Source: Rachicladosporium sp. CCFEE 5018
Lineage: Eukaryota; Ascomycota; Dothideomycetes; Cladosporiales; Cladosporiaceae
Reading direction: 5' to 3'
Length of the DNA stretch: 64,000 bases
NCBI GenBank assembly: GCA_002077045.2
Contig: KZ111180.1
Coordinates: 69,477-133,476 of the forward strand
The stretch's first letter is position 1. Every line of letters begins with the position of its first letter. A program made the translations under genes and the position numbers. The notes beneath the pieces were generated by a model that was not told the origin of the DNA, made no database searches, and saw only the letters and a list, made by a program, of their open reading frames with translations. Shown here piece by piece: positions 21,516-31,834 of the stretch.

Positions 21516-22262
21516 ATGCCCTTCCGTGAAGCAACTTATGCAGACATCATCCCAGCTTCTCACATCCTAGCCAAAGCCTTCAAAGACGATGGCTTCATGG
21601 GCAGATACCTGCATCCATACCTTGACAAATACCCGGGTGACTTACAGAAGCGCTATGTTCGCTCGCTTCGTTCCCAATGGGCTGGCATAGACGCCGAGAA
21701 CAAGCTCTTCGTCTCCTACAAGCCCACGCCCGACGGCAAGGGCGAAGAGTGTCTGACTGGTGTAGCTGGCTGGACTCGACGGCGAGCTGTTGCGAAACCT
21801 GCATCATGGAGCACTTACACCTGGAAGACTGCGGTATCGTACGTCAATAAAGTAGACGAGTACTTCAACCCCGACCGCGCCGCTGATCCCGAAAAACACA
21901 AAATCTTCGAAAAGCTATCCCCGTACAACAAACACCACTGGACCGGCTCGCGCGCCGAAGTCTGGTACCTGAACGTCATCGGCGTGGACCCAGCCTTCGA
22001 AGGGCAGGGCATCGGACGGGAGTTGGTGGCGTGGGGTTTCGAGCAGGCCAAGCAGGACGGCGTGGGGACGAGCTGTATTGCTGCTAGCGGGCGGGATGAG
22101 TTTTACAGGCGGTGTGGGTTTGATGTGCAGGATGGGATTTCGGGGGATGTGGGGCCGGATGAGGAGTTGAGGAGGGAGGTAAGGAGTATTGGGGGTGGGA
22201 TGGTGCATTTTTGGGATGGTGGGAAGGAGCCTGTGGGCGTGAAGAAGTATGGTGAGGCGTGA
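21516..22262 (+). CDS. GNAT-family N-acetyltransferase
   Basis: Intact 248-residue protein with a GNAT fold. The N-terminal FREATYADIIPASHILAKAF is the usual alpha1-alpha2 opening. The acetyl-CoA site is WYLNVIGVDPAFEGQGIGRELVAWGFEQA, with the Q/RxxGxG/A-type loop (EGQGIGREL) that grips the pyrophosphate, followed by EFYRRCGF, the late motif B. Fungal proteins of this type acetylate small amines or proteins; the substrate is not readable. Neighbour eIF2D is on the same strand but has its own promoter. Confidence 0.88.
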   Translation: MPFREATYADIIPASHILAKAFKDDGFMGRYLHPYLDKYPGDLQKRYVRSLRSQWAGIDAENKLFVSYKPTPDGKGEECLTGVAGWTRRRAVAKPASWSTYTWKTAVSYVNKVDEYFNPDRAADPEKHKIFEKLSPYNKHHWTGSRAEVWYLNVIGVDPAFEGQGIGRELVAWGFEQAKQDGVGTSCIAASGRDEFYRRCGFDVQDGISGDVGPDEELRREVRSIGGGMVHFWDGGKEPVGVKKYGEA

Positions 22263-22320
22263 GGATGGGGTTGAGAGTGTTCATTCTGCTCTCCGAATGC
22301 TCTCCTGTCCGGGAAAAGCC

Positions 22321-22530
22321 GGTTCCTAAAGCTCACGACGTCCGTCTCGGCGCTGTTCATCAGCAGCACGAGGTCGAGCTTGAGTCGGCGGCCAATCGTG
22401 CGGCACGGAAGCTCGAGTACATAATCAAGCGCTTTCACGGCGCGCGCGCAACCGAGATCCAGGGCTGCAGGACCTCGAGCTTGACAATCGCGCGACTGCG
22501 GACTAGGTTGCGATGCTTGTAGTCCAGAAA
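22321..22530 (-). repeat. Dispersed repeat family, copy A
   Basis: On the minus strand this stretch is closely similar to 41584-41742 (plus). Shared blocks include a 21-bp identity at the start (22510-22530 with 41584-41604), the block around gcgcttgattatgtactcga, and the block ending cgtcgtgagctttag. Both copies lie just beyond the stop codon of a gene. Copy A carries about 50 extra bases in two places. Identity unknown: degenerate gene family or transposon piece. Confidence 0.85.
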
Positions 22531-22590
22531 CTGCAGCGGCGCAGACCACGGAAGCATCGAAACCTGGCAAATGATCCATCCGTCGCTGCC

Positions 22591-23652
22591 TCAGCTCCTC
22601 CGCTCTCGGTCCCACTCCTCGAACTCCCGTCTCACCTCCTCCATCTCCTTTGCCAAGTGCATCAGCTGTCCGTCGTAGTCCCGCAAAATCTTGTTCGCTC
22701 CCTGCAGCACACTGTCCGGCAAAGCACTCCCATTGCCTTGCTTCTGTGCCTCCACCGCTGCTCCCACCCTCTTCCCTTCCTCCTCCACCCATCTTGCTCT
22801 TTCCCACAAAGCTACCATCCGTGCCCAGATCTCCTCTTCTCTTGACTGCAGACTCGGCTTCGCTACCCTCTCCTGCAGTGCCAGGATGTCCCTCCGCAGC
22901 TTCTCCTCCGTACCATCTAGCGCATACCCTCGATTGCGCAGGATCTGGCACTTGATCGCAAGTCTCAGTGTCCGTTGCGCGATCGCTGTGTGCTGTTTCC
23001 TCGATTCCTCGATCCGCACGCTGATTTCTTGCTGGTGCTTCGACAAGATGGCTGTGAGCGAGTTGTTCATCTCGTGCAGACTGACTCGCAGGGAGTTCAG
23101 CACTTTCGCTTGCAGCTCCAGCCTCTCACCCAGCGCCCTGAATCCTCGCACCAAGACTGGGATGTAAGCTGTGCTGTCGTCGCCTTGCGGCTTGTTCGCG
23201 AGTGCGGTCTCCCACTCACGCTCGCTCTCGCCAGGGTTCGGATGGTAATATGGAGCGTAGGCGGGGTTCACGGCGTTGTAGAGGTACTTCTGGAGGAGTG
23301 TATCTGGGCTTTCGGGATCCCACTTCTTGAGCAGCACAATGACTTGCTCCTCGACCGACTTGTCGGCGTAGGGTGTGTCGCGGAGTCCAACAGCTTGCAG
23401 CCTTGACTGCGCGAATTGTTGTTGTGACTGAGATCCTAGCGCGCCATTGGTTGAGCCCATAAGGCCAGCTGAAAGAGAGCCAGCCATAGGTTGTTGTGCT
23501 TGCTGAGGTGCGGTATTGAAGAGTGATGAGCTTGCTGCAGGAGCATTGGTGCTATTCCCGAAGAGGCTCGACGTGGGCTTCTGCTGTTGTGTACTGTTGC
23601 CGAAGAGTCCTCCGCCCTGCTGGGTTGTGGTGTTGCCGAAGAGGGAAGTCAT
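22591..23652 (-). CDS. Nucleoporin Nup54/Nup57 family
   Basis: 353 residues from MTSLFGNTTTQQ. The first 90 residues carry FG/LFG repeats (SLFGNTT, GLFGNST, SLFGNST, SLFNTAP) typical of a permeability-barrier nucleoporin. The rest is the conserved Nup54 body: a segment with PYYHPNPGESEREWETAL, then coiled coils (LEVxxKV-type heptads, IEESRKQHTAIAQRTLRLAIKCQILRNRGYAL) that assemble with Nup62 and Nup58 in the central channel of the pore. Length is short compared with many fungal Nup57 proteins because the FG region is small. The open frame continues 53 codons upstream to 23811, but those residues are not FG-like, so the later ATG was chosen. Confidence 0.9.
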   Translation of the reverse strand: MTSLFGNTTTQQGGGLFGNSTQQQKPTSSLFGNSTNAPAASSSLFNTAPQQAQQPMAGSLSAGLMGSTNGALGSQSQQQFAQSRLQAVGLRDTPYADKSVEEQVIVLLKKWDPESPDTLLQKYLYNAVNPAYAPYYHPNPGESEREWETALANKPQGDDSTAYIPVLVRGFRALGERLELQAKVLNSLRVSLHEMNNSLTAILSKHQQEISVRIEESRKQHTAIAQRTLRLAIKCQILRNRGYALDGTEEKLRRDILALQERVAKPSLQSREEEIWARMVALWERARWVEEEGKRVGAAVEAQKQGNGSALPDSVLQGANKILRDYDGQLMHLAKEMEEVRREFEEWDRERRS

Positions 23653-23929
23653 GTTGCCGGTGGTGGACGTGTTGCCTCGGAATCGAAGGCGCACAGCTTC
23701 TTGGCTCGACAAATGGTACCAATTCCCTCCGCAATGTGCGCGTATAGAAGCAATTCCAGGTCTGGAAGGAGAAGTGTTTAAGTAGTGGTTCAGTCGCGAT
23801 GGACGCGGCAAGCTTCAGGAAACCGCGACGCGGGAGTAGCCGCGCCGAAGATCGTCCATGCCGAGCTCTGGACATGAACCTCACAGCTGCTCGTACCTGC
23901 ATTCACGATTGCGACACAAGACAGGCACC

Positions 23930-24584
23930 ATGTCGACACGGCAGCCTAGGTGAGGACTGTTGCCTTGTAAATCAGACAGATCGCCACTGACATGCAGCGC
24001 TTAGGTTCAACCAGCAGGTCCTCATCGACACGACTCCCCTCCCCGACGACATCCCCAAAGTCAAGGAGATCGGAGCCTCCTCAGCACCTTTGCTGAGCGC
24101 CAGCTTCTTCATCGGAGCACGATGCCAGCCTTACAATGACGACTATATGAAATGCAAGACCGAGAGCAACGGACGGGGTGAGCTGGACTGCATGCGGGAG
24201 GGAAGGAAGGTCACGAGATGTGCTGCGAGCGTGTATGTTCTTACAATGCATGTGAGACGGGAATGTTTTGGCCTCTAACCGCATGTGTAGGCTGGAGGAT
24301 GTGAATAAGCACTGTCTGGCCGAGTTTAGGAAGCATTGGGAGTGTCTGGATGACAACAACCAGCAGCTTTGGCAATGTCGGAGGTTTGAGAGGCCACTGA
24401 ACAAGTGTGTGTTCGAGAGCTTGGTATGTTGACCGTGCCGGCCTTGAAAGTGGCTACATGAGTGGCGGCGATACTGACGACTTAATAGAAGCTGGAGAAG
24501 AAGATCCCTGGTGCACCCGAGAAAGAGGTGCCCGTGCATGAGCGCAAGCGGCAGATCTACGCACACTCGATCTTGACCCAGTAG
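23930..24584 (+). CDS. Mitochondrial complex I subunit NDUFA8-type (CHCH protein)
   Basis: Four exons: 23930-23949, 24005-24232, 24291-24423 and 24489-24584, GT-AG introns of 55, 58 and 65 nt, 158 residues. Four CX9C motifs are visible (C-QPYNDDYMK-C, C-MREGRKVTR-C, C-LAEFRKHWE-C, C-RRFERPLNK-C), the double CHCH fold imported by the Mia40 relay. This matches the fungal 20.8-kDa subunit of NADH:ubiquinone oxidoreductase, which sits on the intermembrane-space side of the membrane arm. The C-terminal PVHERKRQIYAHSIL is also typical. The gene is divergent from the Nup54-like gene with 277 bp between chosen starts. Confidence 0.95.
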
Positions 24585-25089
24585 CACTATGTACAGTATC
24601 TCACGTGTAAAGCTTCAAGCAGGTTCCATCGACTCATCTAATCGAGCCGCTCAACGCTAGCAATTGTCAAGACGGTTGGACTACTGCAGCAGCTGATGCG
24701 TCGCCCAGACGAGCACTCTCTGATGTGCTAGTCGAGCAGACTCTGGCTCGAGCGATGGAGTGAAGCTTTCGAAGTGAGTCCTGCAGCTTGCATGTGAGGG
24801 CATGTGCCGCTAATCTCATAGGCCAACGCCGTGTATCTCAGAGCACATGCCAGTGCTTGCGCCATCACTTTGAGACTCATTCTGCAAGTCCACCCTTTAG
24901 TGCGCTAGTCGACTACTGAGCAGGGCCAGCATCGCGCAAGCAACGCTCATGACTTCTAAGACTCATACACCCTAACATACATCGACGCAAGCAGCGACCA
25001 CACACGACCAGAGCCATAGTGTCAGGTGACTGATACCACAGGCAACTATCAGTGGTGCATATACACGGCATAGCAAAGGTCTAAGCATC
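24585..25089. other. Intergenic upstream of the GTPase locus
   Basis: No gene or repeat recognised. Confidence 0.5.
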
Positions 25090-27959
25090 ATGTCGAGCTC
25101 GGCTGCAACCAGTGGGCTGAAGCGCAAGCATACAATCGACCTTACGCAAGACAGCGTCAGCCCATCCGCGAGCTCCCGCAGATCTATCGAGTCCTCCACA
25201 CCTTCACTACCTGCCGGCTCCGGCATGTCTGACACTACAGAGGATTCGCTGCCTGATCTCGCTGCTTTCGATCCTGCGCGCGCCAAGTATCGCGACAGCG
25301 CTCTTCTCAACGTCAAAGAGCTGTGCCAGCTGATAGCTCCGTACGCCAATTCCAGCGTCAGCCTGGAGAACATCGCGACAAATGCGGGTCGATGGGCCAA
25401 CGACCCCGCAGGACTTCTGCCGGCGAAGCCAATCGTAGGCTGTGTGGGCGGGTCGGGCGCAGGTAAGCGTCATGATTTCTCGAACAGTCACAACGCTGAC
25501 AGATCTACAGGCAAAAGCTCCACGCAGAACTCGATGATGGACGAAGCAGACATGGCACGCACTGTAAGTATAGATCTGCCTTCTTCTGCTGCATTAGTAC
25601 GCATGGCATGCTGACAAGCTCAGGGATCCGTCGGAAATGCCTGCACCAATATACCCACGTTTTACGTGGAGACGGTCTCCGAGCAAACCCTCACATATGC
25701 TGCGAAAGTCGAGTACATGAGTGATGCTGAACTACGCATCTTCTTGCGCTCGCAGCTGGATAACTACAACTCCTTCACCTTCAATGCGCAAACAGATTGG
25801 AGTGCCACGATGAAGCTGGAGTACGGCAATTTGGCGAAGACTGCTCAGGATACCTTCCACTGCATTCTGGGCAACATGGTAGCGTTCGCATCGCCGGGAG
25901 CAACAGTTGAGACTCTAAGACGCAGTCACGAGTCCGGTGACGACCTCCTTGAGAATATGGTCACTTGTGTCACGCGGCAGCTTCGAAAATTGCAGACTAC
26001 CGGCGTGGTACCATGTGTTCTCTTCGAGACCGACTCCCAGGAGGAATTGAAGGCACGACTTCTGCGCCTGACGGACTCGGACCACGGCGAGGATACCTCT
26101 TCGCTCTGGCCGCTGGTGGCTGTGGCATAGTAAGATCTTCATTTCACGGCTGAGTTGCCCGTTGAACTGTACTGACCAGCGATGCGACAGTGTTGGCAAT
26201 AAGGCTTCCGCTCTCCTGAAACACGTGACTCTTCTCGATCTGCCAGGTAAGGCGTTTCCTGTATTGCATCAGGGGACTACCGAGCTGACACTCTGCAGGC
26301 ATCACGGACACAAACCAACTAAGAGTGGACATGACACACCGATACATCTCACGCTGCCACGCAATGCTGTGCATTGTACCCACTGATCGCGTCATCGACA
26401 ATCCCGAAGTCGAGCGGATCATTGCCACTTACGCCGATCGATTTCCCAATGCATTGGCCGTTGTCGTGACCAAGAGCGACACTGGACTCGACAACAATCT
26501 GGCAAGAGAGTTGATAAGGAAAGGTCAAAGCGTTGGCGACTACGAAGAATTGTGTAACGAGCGCACCGCGCTTAAGGTGCAGATCACCGAGTTGAAAGCA
26601 AGCTGCAAAGAAGCCAAGAAGAATGGCAAGAGGGCGAAGACAAGCACGTTCGAGGAGATCGACGAGCTCTCAGATCATCTGGCGGAAATTGAGCGCAAAT
26701 GCAACGTGTGCTTGTACGATGCTCGCATGAGCTGGATCAAGAAGCAGGTATGCTCGGACAAGAAGCGTCATATCCCGAGGAACTGCAGCTTAGAGGTGTT
26801 CGGTATCTCCAATGCCTGGTACACTCACATGCAATCGCCAGGCGATGCAGCAGGCGTCGCATACGACACGATCGTCCAGCCGGATGACACTGGCATCCCA
26901 ATTTTGCGCAAGTACCTTCGCAGGCTTGCAGCACCAAGGATCACTACCGCAGACGACGATCTCATCTGCAGCAAGATCCCAGTCTTCTACCGCGCCTTGT
27001 AACTCTGGATCGAGGACTGCCCGAGCAAACAGTGTGACCAGATGCTTGAGCAAGTCACGCTGTGGCCCGCTATATGGAAGCTAATCATTGACACTGCCGA
27101 GATGGAGACTCAGAACTTGTCGAAGTCGCTCATGAATGAGATCCGCAAGGCTTTTCCAGCTTCTCAACGCGGAGCACATGCGTTTCTTGATGGTCTCAAC
27201 GGCAGACTCTGCGCATCACAATTTCGCGCTTTCTTTCACAAGAATGGCAACCACCAGACCAGCATGGTGCCTACAGAGTCGTGGAATGAGGGCATGTCCG
27301 AGTACCAGACCGGCGAGATCTTGCAGCCCAAATGGCAGACGGTCCGCCCGCAGCAGAGCACCGGTTTCGATGGAGCTGTTGAGCAGATGATCAATAGGCT
27401 CATTGAGCTGCCCTCGAAGCTAAAGTTCAACGCCGCCGCGATGGCGCTCTCCGACACGATTTTCACACAAATCATTCAGGCACATGCTGTCGGGCTACTG
27501 ACGGACTACAACACCTGCAAGCTGGTGTATGAGGCCGCCATCGGCGAGGTACGCGTCAATGCGACCTCTGACCGCACCACAGGGTTCTTCACCCAGGCTA
27601 TGGTAGATTGCTACGACGAAGGCAATCATGACAGTGGCAACGGCGTCACGGCACGTCTCAAGAAGCTGCTTCGCGACTATGTCACGCGCGAACGCCCATT
27701 CGAAACTGCTGCGGATAAAATGGAGGGAGTCATGGAGCAGATCATTCGCACACATGCTCGCAGCGTCCACGACAAGGTCAATGAGAGACTGCTTGGCATG
27801 GAGAAGCAGATGAGACAATTGATTCGTGAGGGAGGCGGCAAGAAGGTGACGGCAGAGCAGACTGCGCGTACGAACATCGCAATGGCGTTGCCCAAGTTCG
27901 TTCGGGAGTTCACGGCGATCGAGGAGCTGCATGCGAGAACCAAGGCAGCATATACGTAG
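25090..27959 (+). CDS. Large GTPase, SLIP-GC/dynamin-like, with one in-frame stop
   Basis: Exons 25090-25462, 25511-25563, 25624-26129, 26191-26246 and 26299 onward join in phase. G1 is GGSGAGKSS, interrupted by the first intron between GAG and KSS; G3 is DLPG in LLDLPGITDTNQLR, interrupted by the fourth intron; G4 is TKSD in VVVTKSDTGL. A charged helical region follows (CKEAKKNGKRAKTSTFEEI). The organisation resembles nuclear GTPase SLIP-GC-like proteins common in filamentous fungi, whose role is unknown. The frame meets TAA at 27000-27002, giving 563 residues, then runs on in the same frame for 318 codons of evident coding sequence (LWIEDCPSKQCDQMLEQ...) to 27957-27959. CAA to TAA would explain it. 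No intron of workable length removes it. Full length would be about 882 residues. It may be a recent pseudogene, or a sequencing error. Confidence 0.8.
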
Positions 27960-28445
27960 AGTGCTTCGTGGACGGGAGCACGGCAAGGCATGGCAGGCAG
28001 AGCATGGGATCGAGCTGCCTGCGAGCCGGATCCGCGGACACCGCGCTAGGATGAGGGTGCCTGCGCCGGGTTGAAGTGCTGCATTTTGCAACGCTCCGCA
28101 GGTAGGTATAGTGAAGCGCTGAGTGGAACAGCGATTATAGACCTTTTACTACCTCTGCTCGGACTGCTCAATCTTAAAGCATGGCTCATGAGTCCCACAA
28201 GTGGCCTCATTCACTTCACTCAGGTGCGCACCATCACTCACTGAGTTCGCAGATTTGTTACGAGCGTGCAACGAGTGGACTCTGGTCTGCACGTGAACTA
28301 GTCCTCTCCCCACAACCACTACTTGAGACAGCTTACTTCCTCCTCGGAACACTCGACACTCCTCACCTATCCACACCGACCATCAACTTTGCTGACCAGA
28401 TATAGAACCACACACTCCACGACAGATCATACACCTTGACGCAGT
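27960..28445. other. Intergenic between GTPase and its decayed paralogue
   Basis: No gene recognised. It would contain the promoter of the second copy. Confidence 0.5.
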
Positions 28446-29786
28446 ATGGGTCCCTCGACGGCAACGAAGCGCAAACGCGAAGACACGGCTGCTGCTCAGC
28501 GGAAGGGCTTGCCACCACCGACTCGCCCAAAGAAGGAAGCCACCTCCGATGCCGATGGGGAGGAAGCCAGTGACATGACTTGATGCCAGTGATGAGCATG
28601 TCGAAGACATCAACAGCGATCTGGACGATAGCGATACCGACGAGCGGCAGCCACTTTACAACGAAAGGATGGAGGCGCTGCCCGAGCATCCGGCATGGGA
28701 CCTCGAATGGCGCAATATTACCGAGGACAACACCGCGACCCTCGAAGCCGTCACGGACGTGATCGGAGAGCATGGATATGGCATTGATAAATTGATCCAC
28801 AGTCTGCTGTGGGCGGCGAAGATCTCCTCGGATCAAGGCATGAAGAAGCCGACCTACGCTCTCGTGGGGCCCATGGGTGCGGGTACGTGTACTGGCGATG
28901 AGCTTCGCGAACCATCTGACTTCAGCGCAAGCAAAAGCTCAGTGCTCAACGCGATGTTGGACAAGAGCATCGCCGTGGTCGCGGGTCTATTCCGGGCCGC
29001 TCCTTGGTCAAGATACTGACTTATTGCTTAGGCTGACGTTGGCGAAGCATGCACCGGTGTAGTGATCGTTTAAATGCACAAGATCGCTGGACAAACATCG
29101 GCATACGGCGCCGAGATTTTTTACCCATCTGATCTCGAACGCAAGGCTCTGCTCTCCGGTCATATAGACGCTTTACGAATTATGGCACTTCCAACGGGAC
29201 AATGACTGGGCGAGGAAGACCAGAGATACTCTAACAGGATGGCGACATCAGCAGTGAAAAGCTTCCGCAGTCTCTTCAAGGACAGGCCTGAGTTTGCGTC
29301 CGAAAAGGCCGTAAAACAGACATTGAGGGCGAACTTCGACAATTCGTCGAAGTCGTTGTTGGACAACATGTTGGCATGGACTCGGCAAGCCTTGTGAGCT
29401 CAGGGCTTGAAAGGCGACTCACGCAAGCTGCAGCTTTCTGCCGATACGCCATTAGCGCTCTTGCAACGGCTGAAGCCACTAACAATCTCAAGTCTCTGGC
29501 CTAAGCTGCCGAGTCTTTGTTCTCTTGTGCGCAAGGTGATGTAGGTCAACATGTCAAAACACTGTTCCATAAGTAGCTAAAAGTCTCTACAGCATAGGCG
29601 ATACAGCATTAAAATTACTCGAATGCGCAAACATGGTTGACGTTCCGGGTATGCGTTGTTGGCCAAGTTATCCAGATGATTGATAAGCTGACCGATTCCA
29701 GGCTTCGACGACACCGATCAGGTGCGTGTCACCATGGCCCCAGAGGCTTTGCGAGACTCAGCCGAAGGGAAGGTCTAACCTTATAC
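28446..29786 (+). pseudogene. Decayed paralogue of the large GTPase, N-terminal half
   Basis: Reads in the same direction as the intact-looking neighbour and keeps its plan. ATG 28446 starts a Lys/Arg-rich leader; the frame shifts near 28575; then ALVGPMGAG is followed, after an intron-like stretch at the same P-loop position, by KSSVLNAML. The acceptor side lacks one base, so the splice would shift frame. Next comes ADVGEACTG (neighbour: GSVGNACTN), a TAA at 29071-29073, more conserved but interrupted sequence with TGA at 29395-29397, and SLWP. Finally MVDVPG / FDDTDQVRVTM (29634-29735) matches the neighbour's LLDLPG / ITDTNQLRVDM, again split by an intron at the same place. Similarity ends by 29786. 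At least two frameshifts and several stops make it non-functional. Confidence 0.8.
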
Positions 29787-29814
29787 CCAAAAGTACTACT
29801 TAACTCCTCAAGCT

Positions 29815-30774
29815 CTAGCAATACGATAGACTCTTGGCCACTCTCTGCCCGATTATGGCGCCTTGGAATCCAGCACCGCCGCAAGTATAGATGCCTTGTA
29901 CACTCAGCTTGAACTGCGTCGACTGCGTCTGCTGAGTACTGACTATTCCATTGCAGCTCACAGTCGAGCTCACGCTGGAGACACTCGCCTGGCTGCCACT
30001 AGAGGCACTGCTTGCATCCGTGGTAGGTCCCATGAAACCAGCCTGACAGGCTGCAAACGCCACACTCGTGAATTGCACGCCAGTTGCAGTCGTATATTGC
30101 ACCATGGTGTCGAGCTCTGCAGATGATTTGGCGCCCTCATTCTCTGCTGCGCAGGAGCTTGCGGCTGCAGCTTGCCGTGCGTTCTCGAGTGATTGCTGAT
30201 CAGCGGCGGAGACTGTGTTGGCCGAAGTGGCAATGGCGACCACGCCCTCGGCGTTAGCCACCGCGATAGCTGTGGAGTTTGCTGCGCCCGAGGATGATGT
30301 CGAGGAAGTGCTCCCACTCCCGTAAGCTGCACCGGTGGCACTGGGACGTATTGTCAGCATTAGAGCCGCCGGAAGCATCTCACTCTGATCGACTTACGAG
30401 GATGCATTGCCGGACGAGTACGTCATTGAGATCAGGGTAGTACTGTCGGCAGAGGACGAGGCATTGGCATACGATGGTCCGCCCTGAATCGAAGTCGAAT
30501 TCGTTGTAGTACTAACTTGCGAGTCCCACGCTTTACTGCCATTGTAATTGCCAAGGAAGGACACCGCGCGACCACTCGAGGCGGCTCGGGGTAGTTGCCA
30601 ATAATAACCAGCATATTGCACAAACGCTGATGCGTCGGCAATCACAGGGACACTCGCTCCAAAGGTGAAGTTCAAGGGGATCTTCGTGCCAGCTTTGCAA
30701 GTGTACTGCGCAGGCGCTGGGAGTGCCGTTGCGAGTGGGAGGATGGCGGCTAGGGCGGCGATGAGGTGAAACAT
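29815..30774 (-). CDS. Secreted Ser/Ala-rich protein, unknown function
   Basis: Two exons, 30398-30774 and 29815-30340, joined by a 57-nt GT-AG intron, 300 residues. The signal peptide is clear (MFHLIAALAAILPLATALPAPAQ). The first half has an ordered look with TCKAGTKIPLNFTFGASVPV, YAGYYWQLP and a few N-glycosylation sites. The middle is a Ser/Thr/Ala/Gly linker, and the C-terminal third has three cysteines (SSCAAEN, FAACQAGF, STVSCNGI) and ends KSLSYC. I do not recognise the family; cell-wall or effector-like roles are possible but unsupported. It lies on the opposite strand between the two remaining pieces of the decayed GTPase paralogue, so it may have arrived there by insertion or rearrangement. 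Confidence 0.75.
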
Positions 30775-31834
30775 GGCCGAGGAGAAGCGAGAGTGTGATC
30801 TGGAGTGGAAGGTGCAACAGACGGAGTCAGGGCACTGGGTGCAGAATACATATTCTACGAGCAGGGCCCGAAGGACCCATGCTAAGGAACACTAGCGGGA
30901 CATGAGTGGCATGGACTAGTCGTGCGTGTGCCTGCTACACTCCTTGACAACGCGCTGTTGGCCTCGAACAATATCTTGGCGGACAGCACTAGCTGGAAGA
31001 GCCTTCGTGGCCACGACAAATAGCTGCACGAAGGGCGGCCGCGGCAGTCCAGGCCAGGTATCTTGCTCTCGACCACCGCAGTAGTCTCTCGAACCTCGCT
31101 CCGCCCCTCAAAGGCGGGCCCGTATCGTGACCCAGCCAGCCGCGAGTGGAGTCCAGACTTTCATCCTGGAGAGGCTGCTATCGTCATTGGAGGCAATGGT
31201 GACAGGTGAGCGCAAAGCTGAATATCCAAAACACAGTAGTACAGGTATGCTCGTATCGTACTGCCTCCGATCTGGTGGCCGCGCTAATTTCGACTTGCGT
31301 TCATAGCAATGAGGTGATCTGCCATATGCTAACATACCCGAGTGACGCAGCATGGCTCTTCAAGCGGTGTACCCGCATACAAAAGTCCTACTAGCACGCC
31401 GTTAAAGTCTATAACGGCTAGAGCTGTCATAGATCTAGAGCTCGCCACCGCAACGTAGTACGTTACGAAAATATTGTTGCTGAGTTCATTAAGGTTAATA
31501 AGTATAGGAAGAACATACTGAGAATACTAAGGATAACGTAAGAATTTACTAAGGATACTAGCTCTCGTAAGGGCGGCGAGGATATTATAAGGATCTATTT
31601 TACCTTTCTACTTACTATCTGGACTGAGCGCTTCATAAGAGGTTGCGTGAGCGATCACATCGTGACTGCATGAGACCGACTACCAAGTACTGTTGACGAA
31701 GCATCTCAGAACATTGCATCGGATTTGGAGCGGAGGATGATGGCAATTCCACCGCAACTTGAGTTTGACGGGTTGGGGGTGTTGTTGGCTCCATATGCTC
31801 TTCACGACATCGCGTTGTTGGTAAGGTTCAGGGA
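30775..31834. other. Intergenic with an AT-rich relic
   Basis: 30775-31390 shows no gene. 31400-31640 is abruptly AT-rich and full of TpA steps (listed separately). 31640-31834 may hold further remains of the GTPase paralogue, but no frame can be followed. Confidence 0.5.
31400..31640. repeat. AT-rich, TpA-rich relic, RIP-like
   Basis: Composition changes sharply from the GC-rich background. The stretch contains many TA steps and purine-rich runs such as aagtataggaagaacatact and ggatactagctctcgtaagg, with no open frame. This is how a small transposon remnant looks after repeat-induced point mutation (C to T at CpA). No terminal repeats remain that I can see. Confidence 0.5.

Noticed and set aside
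22103..22951. 282-codon minus-strand ORF over the GNAT 3' end and the Nup54 C-terminus
   Set aside because: It is the shadow of two real genes plus repeat copy A; only the repeat part (RAVKALDYVLE) is meaningful.
27000..27036. Intron of 34 nt (gtaact...acag) that would remove the GTPase stop codon
   Set aside because: Too short for a fungal spliceosomal intron, and removing 34 nt breaks the frame.
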